Below, piece by piece: positions 37,101-46,100 of a stretch of 64,000 nt of DNA. The DNA lies in contig OZ022258.1 of the NCBI GenBank assembly GCA_963978905.1, positions 26,044,716 through 26,108,715 of the forward strand, read 5' to 3'. The position numbers and the translations under genes were made by a program. Below the pieces are notes generated by a model. The model was given only the letters and a program-made list of their open reading frames with translations, searched no databases and was not told where the DNA came from. This DNA comes from Trichostrongylus colubriformis. Lineage: Eukaryota > Nematoda > Chromadorea > Rhabditida > Trichostrongylidae. How positions within the stretch are numbered: position 1 is the stretch's first letter; each line of letters opens with the position of its first letter.

Positions 37101-40100
37101 AGTGACAGAGTGCTAGTGCTCTAAAAGAACTAACTTTTCGCAGCTTCTTTCCTTACACAGCATTAAGGTCCACCTTGTATGAAGCGTCCTATTCTCATGT
37201 CTTCTTATTGTCTTAACTGCCTTTTTATTTGTTTCAGGTGGGTTGCACCATCGGCGGCAAGACGGGCGACCATATGGAGCTTAAATGTCGTCGCGGAAAG
37301 TGGAGCAAAAGGAATAGCATCAATTGCGATATTCGTGAGATTTACTACTTCTTCACCTATGAAGTTGCTCTCGTGTGTGCGGAACGCATGGATTTCGGAG
37401 GACCCACCGCGGAAATACAGTTTGACTTTCTCACAGAATAGACTCGAAAATGCTTGGAAAGAAAAGTTTATCTATCACCGTTCAGTCAGATCCTATTTTG
37501 AATATTCGCGTGTAATTCGCTGGACCTTCATTTACCAAACTCAAGCGAAGTTAGCTGAAGGCAAAACCTCACAAATCTAAAATTTAACCACATCCTTGTG
37601 ATGAAACACGCTGCACTTTACCTTTCTTGCTCAAAGACAGATGTTATCCGGATATAATTCAATTAGTGATCAAATATAGATCCGTCCACACTGCAACGTT
37701 CGGTACCTTCCACAGCGGCAGCATATGGTAAATTTCACGAGGGAGAGAACAAAGTGTGAACAATTACAGCCATCTAAGTCGGAATCCGCACAGCTCCATA
37801 TCCCGCCATTCAGAACATCTGTGTCGCCTGAGTGACGATCCGCGTGCGATCGCCAGCGCCTCCGCACCATGGATATGGATATGAGCCTACAAGCGGCGCT
37901 GCCGATCACACGCCGTGGGAGATGCATCTTTCTCCACGTTTGGGGCACATTCAAACCCAATTAGCAATTTCGGTCAGAAAACGGAACATTTAAGGGCACG
38001 TTCCGCCCACTGTGGGCCTTTCCACAGACCAGCGGAGCGCATATTGCAACAGGTTACCATGGTCCATGCGTGCTCATTACTTCTTGTCATACCACACTTG
38101 TGCCCATCTCTACAGGTCGTTTTTGGTATAATGTCCAATTTCGTGACAGACGGACGGACGTAGGGCCAGACAGACGAAGCGTTATTTATATTGGGTAGTC
38201 TGAAAAGTCTTTTCGTATTTTTAAATACCGCTTTTTCCCTCCAAACTGCTTTCCAGCAATCTCTTCTGTACATACACATGTAGTACAAGTCCACGCGCAT
38301 CTATAGGTATCACTGTCTTCCATCGCCCGGATAACCTTTTTCGGCAAAATAAACATATCAAAGGTCAACCTCATTTTCAATAAAAATTTCTTCTTTGAAT
38401 GGCATTAGACAGGGAAAGAAAAGGTGATAATCCGATGGAGCTAGATCAGGGCTACAAGGTGGATGTGGCAGTAATTTTTATCCAAGCTCGAGAATTTTTT
38501 GGCCAGTCACTTTTTCAATAGTGGGAAGACTTGCCAAAAAATTGCCTCGCCAAAAAATTATCGAGCTTGGATAAAAATTGCTCCTCCATCCACCTTATAG
38601 CCCTGATTTTGCTCCATCGAATTATCACCTTTTCTTTCCCTGTCTAACGCCATTCGAAGAAAAATTTTTGTATTGAAAATGAGGTTGACCGTTGATATGT
38701 TTATTTTGCCGAAAAGGGTTATCCGGGAGATGTAATGCAATATTACCTATAGATGCGCGTGGACTTGTACTACATGTGAATGAACAGAAGAGATTGCTGG
38801 AAAGCAGTTTGGAGGGAAAAAGCGGTATTTAAAAATACAAAAAGACTTTTTAGACTACCCAACATATAGTAGGGATTCCGATCTTTCCACAGACCACCGC
38901 GGAGCACATATTGCAACAATAATGAAAAAATTGAAGTGCGAAAGTTTGGATAGACTAACGACTTGTATATTTAGGCGATTTTTTATTCTAGATGGACGAC
39001 CTTGCGAATTTAAGGTGCAGATGAACTCACGTACTCTCGTGTATCACGTTGAGAAAAAGGAAGTCGTTCTGTTCAATCAATACTTCAGAGGTAACGCGTT
39101 TTACCCATATGGCAGCTAATGTGCAGTGTTTTTCAAAGTCTCTTAATGCAGACGGATCTCATCTGCTCATCCGCTGCGTGAACGTGGGAACCGATCGGCT
39201 GAAAGGCAGCTCAGAGCTAGTTTGTCGTGATGGCGTTTGGTCGCATCCTGCACCTTATTGTATACCACTCGATCCACTCAACAAAAACAGTACGCCTTTC
39301 TCGTAGTAGATCATCTATTTCACGCAATTCATATGGTCACACTATTTCTAGAAGACTCGCCACCAATATTGATAGATGTAGCTAATGGTGCACATGCTTA
39401 CTCAGCTACTGGCGAACTGATAGTAGCCCGTAGCGCCACTGTAACATTTTCATGCCTGTCGCCAAAAAAGACGGCCAAATCGAAATGGGTAGGTGTTGAG
39501 ATACACTTTCGCGGAATTATCTGATAATATATGTGAATCTTCCAATAAAAGCCATGGCGATTGAGATAGATTAATTGAATTCAAAAAAAAGTTAAAATGA
39601 TAGGTTGAATTTCAATACTTGACCACACAGGAAACTTCGCTCAGTATCTGATTTGATGGGAAAGTTTCGTGCTTGTCACAAGTATTCCTTATTTAGGAGA
39701 TCTCTTCTACCTACAGGAGCTATCCACAACAATGGACAAGAATCGAAGCTCTGGGTGCAGAGAAGGTGGACGCCAACCAGGTGAGAGCCAACTGTATCTG
39801 TGCGCAGTACATAGGGTTCCTTATGATGGTTCCAGCCTTCCCTTGACAAAGATTCCGTCTCGTGCGCTCATGTAGAACACATAACGTTGAAGTATTCCCA
39901 TTATGCCCATTATGCTAACAATTTGACAAGTTATGCTACGTCGGTAAGCGTAAGATGGTTATACTACGCTTCATAAGCGTAGAACATCACACCCGGATAC
40001 AATATCCCTTAGCGCAGATAGCCGGTACCTTTCCTATTTCCGCGATGTATGCTCGTACTCGTGCATCTTATGAATGGTGATAAGGCCGCGGTCGTACTTT

Positions 40101-43100
40101 GCGATGCCGGCGGCAAGGCAAGGATGCGTGTATCTGCGTCTCCGCCCATACCATTCTCCCTCGCTGCCTGTGAACGCAGCCACGCCCTTCCTGCGGTGAG
40201 AATGACCGCGGTCTAACCTTTTCATCACTAACTGGTTAAGAGCAACTGATGCAGTTTGATGTTACTTCGTTGCCTTCTGTACAGTAGCGTACAAGTTGAC
40301 CTTTAATGTTGTCATTAGGGACTCCTCGCAGTTGCTTTTATCGTGGTTTGAACTCTAGCGCCTTCCCTCTAGAATGATCTCCTGACCTTCTTGCACGAAT
40401 CCATGCCATCGTGACACCAGTTCTTCCCTCATTTCCCAGCTGGACAAATCCGTGGCCGCTTTGACGTTCTCGTACTGACCCCTCTGTCGACTACAATCAC
40501 ATACATAACTCAGCTTTCTTTTTACGGGTTCTTTGTGATCCTTCATCACGGCCTGGTACCTGCTAATACCTACCGCCAACCGTGGGCAACCCTAAACTTG
40601 GTATATGTGTGCTCCTTACTGCATGTCCCATACCCTCCCATCGCCAACTTGTCCCCATCTCCACAGGTCTTTTCATATAATATCTAATTTCGTGACAGAC
40701 GGAAGGACGTACAGGCAGGCGAAGCGTTCTATTTATATATGGTCTTTTCATATATATCTTATTTCGTGACAGACAGAAGGACGTACAGGCAGGCGGAGCG
40801 TTCTATATATATAGTAGGGATTATATAAGTATTTCAGCTCACCGTAGTAACAGCCCAACCTGAAGATAGCGGCTTGTTGCACTGCATTCTACCTAGTGGA
40901 CGACGAAGCACGATCCGTATGAGGGTCGAAGGTGCGCATATTCGAAGCTTTCGTCAGTGAACATATCTGTACATCTCATTCGATTCAGAGAAATTCTGTC
41001 CTCCTCAACGTAACTCGTCGCATCTTTCCGTGTATCTGACTCGACGTAATCTGTTCATCGGTACCGTGGCACAGTTCTCATGCCCTGTAGGCTTCAAGCC
41101 GCATGGATATACGACTGCTGTTTGTGAAGACGATGGTACTTGGAGTCACTCGCCGCCAACGTGTCGCCGTACGTCCGCCACCTTCTCTATTTGCTGTGCT
41201 TCCGAAATCTTGGGGCTTGGAAAACTCCCAGTAAAGAAAAATGCAGTAAGCATAATCTTTGGTGCTCTGAATCGTCTGTTTTTGGGATTAAATGTTGAAA
41301 GACGAGAGAGCAATAAGCACTCTTCTTACAATCGCTGTAGTCTGCTCCCAAGTCTTTCGTGATAGGCTAGCTCCCAAGTCTTTAGTGATAGGTTACGATC
41401 GTCCGGTAGAAAATGAGGTGTCGGCTCGAGCAAGAACTCCATTTGCTCAGCTGAACTACACTGATTAATGGCTAGCTGATTTTTTATAGTCACCTTTATC
41501 GCATGGTATCATATCCAGCATAATACACTCACCTTGGGTACATCCATTGATAGCCTTCAAGAGTATGAGATGATAAGACCAGCTTCACTTAAAGACACCC
41601 GGAGGGGTTAATTTGACAAACTGAGAGATTACGAATGTAGAGGTGCTCCGCAATGTAATATTAGAAAAAGAACGACATAAAACTGCGAGAAAACCGAGAA
41701 AAAGGAAACCGAAAATTCCCCCTTTTCCGTCATCTGCGTCTCTAGCCGGAGTGGACTGAATAGGCCAGGGGCTGAACCAGCTAGCCGCGATCGTTGTCCC
41801 GCCCCTCCGCGGCGACTGCCCCGGCCGCATAACCGCATAACGGCTATAAGACCCCAAGCCGCGTTCTTTACAGCGATTTTCACCACATGTGATCTTTTCT
41901 TAAGGAGAAGGTTTGTTTCAGAGAATATGTACTCCCCTTCGTGTTCCCTCACCCCTACTGGTGTTTTTTAAGGAATCGTCCACGAAAAAAGAGTTTTTCT
42001 GTAACCCATATATTTATGTTGTATTTGCCTAATGTGGCGCATGCAAAGGTTCACGCGAAAAAAAATGTGAATCCGGCTAAGATACAACGCCACAAAGTCT
42101 TGGCCGGATGGGCGGGGTCTACGAGGAAGCGCCCATCCCGTCATCTGCCAAGGTCGGAAACGCATTGTAGGAAGTCACGTGAACAGTTCCACCCTCCATT
42201 CCCAACCGCGGGGGCGACGGGAAGGGACCTTTACCTGTAGGCCCCGCCCACCCGGCCGAGAACTGGGGGAGCTATATATCAGCCAAATTCCCACTTTTTC
42301 GCGTGAACCTTTGCATGCGGCTTTTATTAGGCAAAAACATAATAAGTATATGGGTAACAAAGAAGCCCATTTTTCCGTGACGATTCCTTTTGAAGGTAAG
42401 AAAACCAAATATAGCGAATGTAGCCTAGCGTGACATTCCCGCCGGTGGTGCAGAGTTAACGAACCTCCCCGTTACGGACGGTCCATTGGCATCCATCTCT
42501 CAGCGACCTTTCTCTTGACCTTTCACTCGATTTCTATCACTCGTCTTCTTAATTTTTTCTCGGTCCCCGAAATAGTAAAACCAATCTGTTTTGTCTTCGC
42601 TTCAGGTCAGCTATAACGAAGGAGCGTCTTCTCTCTTCAAGCTCTTTGGGTGCATGTGTGAACTCGACTAGCTTGAGAAGATTTACAGTCGTAACCCTGA
42701 ACTTCTCCAATAAGAGCACCATCGGCTTTAAAGGAATCGCCCACGGAAAATGAGTTTTTGTGTTACCCATATATTTATGTTGTTTTTGCCTAATATTGGC
42801 CTCATGCAAAATTTCACGTGAAAAAATGTGAATCTGGCTGAGATACAGCATCACAAAGTGCGGTCCCAGTGGGCGGGGCCTCCGTGTAAAAGCCTCGTCC
42901 CGTCGTCCGCCGCCGTTGGGAACGGAGAGTGGGACTGTTTACGTAACCTTCTGTTCCTACAATGCGTCTCCGACCACGGCGGACGACGGGACGAGGCTTT
43001 TACACGGAGGCCCCGCCCACCTGGACCGCACTTTGTGGTGCTGTATCTCAGCCAGATTCACATTTTTTGGCGTGAAATTTTGCATGAGGCCAACATTAGG

Positions 43101-46100
43101 CAAATACAGCTTAAACATGTGGGTAACACAAAAACTCATTTTCCGTAGACGATTCCTTTAAGGACATTTCTTGAAGTAGGGTTGGGTTTATCTTTTTTAT
43201 CACAACGCGAATACCATTTGTCTCAATGGCTTGTCAGACGACATCTAATCTGGCGACACTATTGTGATTGCCGTAATGATGCTTATGTCAAGCGATTCCT
43301 GGGCAAAGAGGTCCCAATCCTCGTACATGTATGAGACTATGTTGCTAGCGTAGACCAATTGCGCATGAACCCCACTGAAGGCTGAAGGTAATGCAAGAAA
43401 CACTTGTTGAGCAACCTCTGTCATTGTGTCTGACACATTTACCTATTTCAGCATGGAGAAACGCGAGTAATATATGCACCAACGCTGTACCAGACCGCCC
43501 ACGTGTATAGTGCTGAGTGTTCGAGCGTCATACCCACAATTTTGCCTACGGTGTCCGAGTAAGGTTGGCAACAGCGTCTGTGTACCTGCATAGCTAAAGC
43601 AACACCGTGCTGTGTCAGATATTGCGAATTTCCATGCACAAATTCTCCTTTACGCCCCTCCCTCAACATTCTTGCTCGGGAACTGATGCGACCTCGGGGA
43701 GTTGAAACATGTCCGCAACTTCCTCCGAGCATGCATTGAGTGTTTGAGCGTTCTTAGCGTAACGTGCGCCATCTAGTTGGGAAGTCCATAACCACATTTT
43801 CTTCGCAGACTCAGAGAGTGGTCCATGGTGATCAATATCCTTAAGATCGCCTTATCCAAAAAGTATCACATGACTTGTATCTTTCCTATGCCTTCCGTTC
43901 TTTCTTCTGGTTGTGCGGGTTTGAAGGAGTCTGTTCAAGAGATCCGCTGACAATATCACCAGCATATCAAAAGGTACCCTTTATACTGATCAGGTATACT
44001 GAAGGCTTCCAGACAGAAGCAGGGTCTCTAACTCCCTTCATCGAGGTTATCCGGGCACTATTCTCGCACGTGTCGATCACACCATATTGCCCTTCTCAAG
44101 GTGACAGCTTAGGGTGTCGAATGACCGTTTCTGCCTTAGAACCTCCAATATACCCGATCACCCGCCGTCGGCGTCTCCATCTTTCTCCTCATTTTGACAG
44201 TCTCACTGAGAGCGTGTTTTTGCCTATTTAAAGGGAGCATTAGGGGAAAGTCGGACCAAAGTAAAAGAAGTAGTGAGTGTAAAAGTAGAGATGCCTGGTA
44301 ACAGGACAGTGAAGAAGCAACGGATGGAATTGGCCAAAAACCCGAGAAATAGGACATCCTTTCCTCTGTTGATTCTCGACGCGGATGACCTGTCCGTCAA
44401 GAGGTGGGTAGTCTGACCTAGTTTTCCATTGACACGTTGCCAAGTAAACACAAGGGAACGTTTAGAAATAGGACAGCATATATTTTTTGGAGTGAGCTTC
44501 AAGCTAAACTACGAAAGAGCGCCGTAAAAGCATCTTCTTGGTCGCTCCCACCCCAGTCATTCGGGATACACCATCGGGAGGCGGGATCGACAAATCAAAA
44601 AGGCGGAACAGACAAGCGGTTGCAGCGGTTGCGGCGTTTCTACAGCTCGGAGGGGCGCTTTTTCACCGGGATTTCGCCACAGGTAGCCTTCTTAGGTCCA
44701 GGACTACCATGTGAGTGACTTTCTGTAGAGATTTCTCCATTATCACATTACCCCTAATGCTGTCTTCAAAGCATGTTCAAGATAGCATGATTGGTCAGAT
44801 CCACTGATTTCCTCCTAGACTCAATGCCGCGTTGGCATTGCTTTATGATTTTGTTGTACAGACTGCCCATTCGGGGTGCGCTCCGCCCACGGCACCCACG
44901 CCTCTTTCATGACTTTCAGAAACTCATCCCTGACCTCAATCCACCTTGCCTCACGTCTGGGTCATAATGGAACCCAATTTGAAATCTTTGGCATGTATAC
45001 GGAACATTCCACGTCTTGCCCCAACCATCTTGGGCGGAGCTTAATATGGTCCATGTGTGGTCTTCACGTCTTGTCCCATGTCCTACCCATACCACACTTG
45101 TCCCCATCTCCACAGGTCGTTTTTCATATGATACCTCGAAAGTCGAAAGTTACCGCGGCTCGGCGGTCAGTCTCTAGAGCAGTAAGGCGGCGGTTCATGC
45201 AGCAACTAGACAAGTAGATTTCTCTCGTCGCATATGCTTTGCGGAAACTAAAGTAATTCTTTAAAAATAAACTGCATTCTCTCACCACTCTACCCCTTCC
45301 CGTTTACAGCCAACTTTCCTAGGGCGTAAGAAGAAATGGGTGCATTGAGTTCCTATTTCCTGAAACTTTCACAGTTTTAATCGTTCTTTCTCTGCTGTTG
45401 CACTGCTAAGCACATCTATTTTTTATTCCACGACCTGCCCAATTCACCCCTCCCGCATCTTCAACTATTCAAGTGAATGTCGAACACAGCAGTATATCCA
45501 TTATAATGCTTGTAGCCGCACAATGTCCGCCGCTACCTGTAGACGGTCGATCAATGTCGGTCATTGTTTCCTCGTACAAGTTTGGAGGGATCGCGCAATT
45601 TCAATGCGCCAAAGGGTATGATGATTACGACGCTTGTTCATACAGTTTCAAATCGTAGATATAGCCTCGATTCAGGTTCTCTCTAATCGGCTCCGAACAC
45701 ATTCACTGTAAGAGCGATAGCACGTGGAGCGAAAAGATACCTTTTTGTACTAGTGAGTTATGCTACATAAATAACTCTGTTGATATCATTTTGAAGGATG
45801 AATGATAACAAAGATCGCGGTGGCCATTCAACATCAGATGTGTGTTGCTTCAGGCAGCTTCAAATTCCTTTCAAATCTGCCAAGCAATTCTGGGATAGCA
45901 TGATTAACAAAATACGATTACGCAATATGTTCTATCAGCGTCAGGCTTCCTGTGTCCTCGCCATTGGCGTCGGCTGCCAGAACGAAAAAAGAAGGCATCC
46001 GCATCACATGGATTGTCTAGCGAAGTTCCAATTTCATTGAACTGTAACCCACTCGCAGTTGAGATGCTAAAGAGTAAACGATCCAATCAGTGCTATTAGA

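Noticed and set aside
41585..41857. - strand ORF similar to those at 44224-44502 and 47683-48096
   Set aside because: The similarity reflects shared MITE nucleotide sequence; the frames are short, broken and not conserved as proteins.
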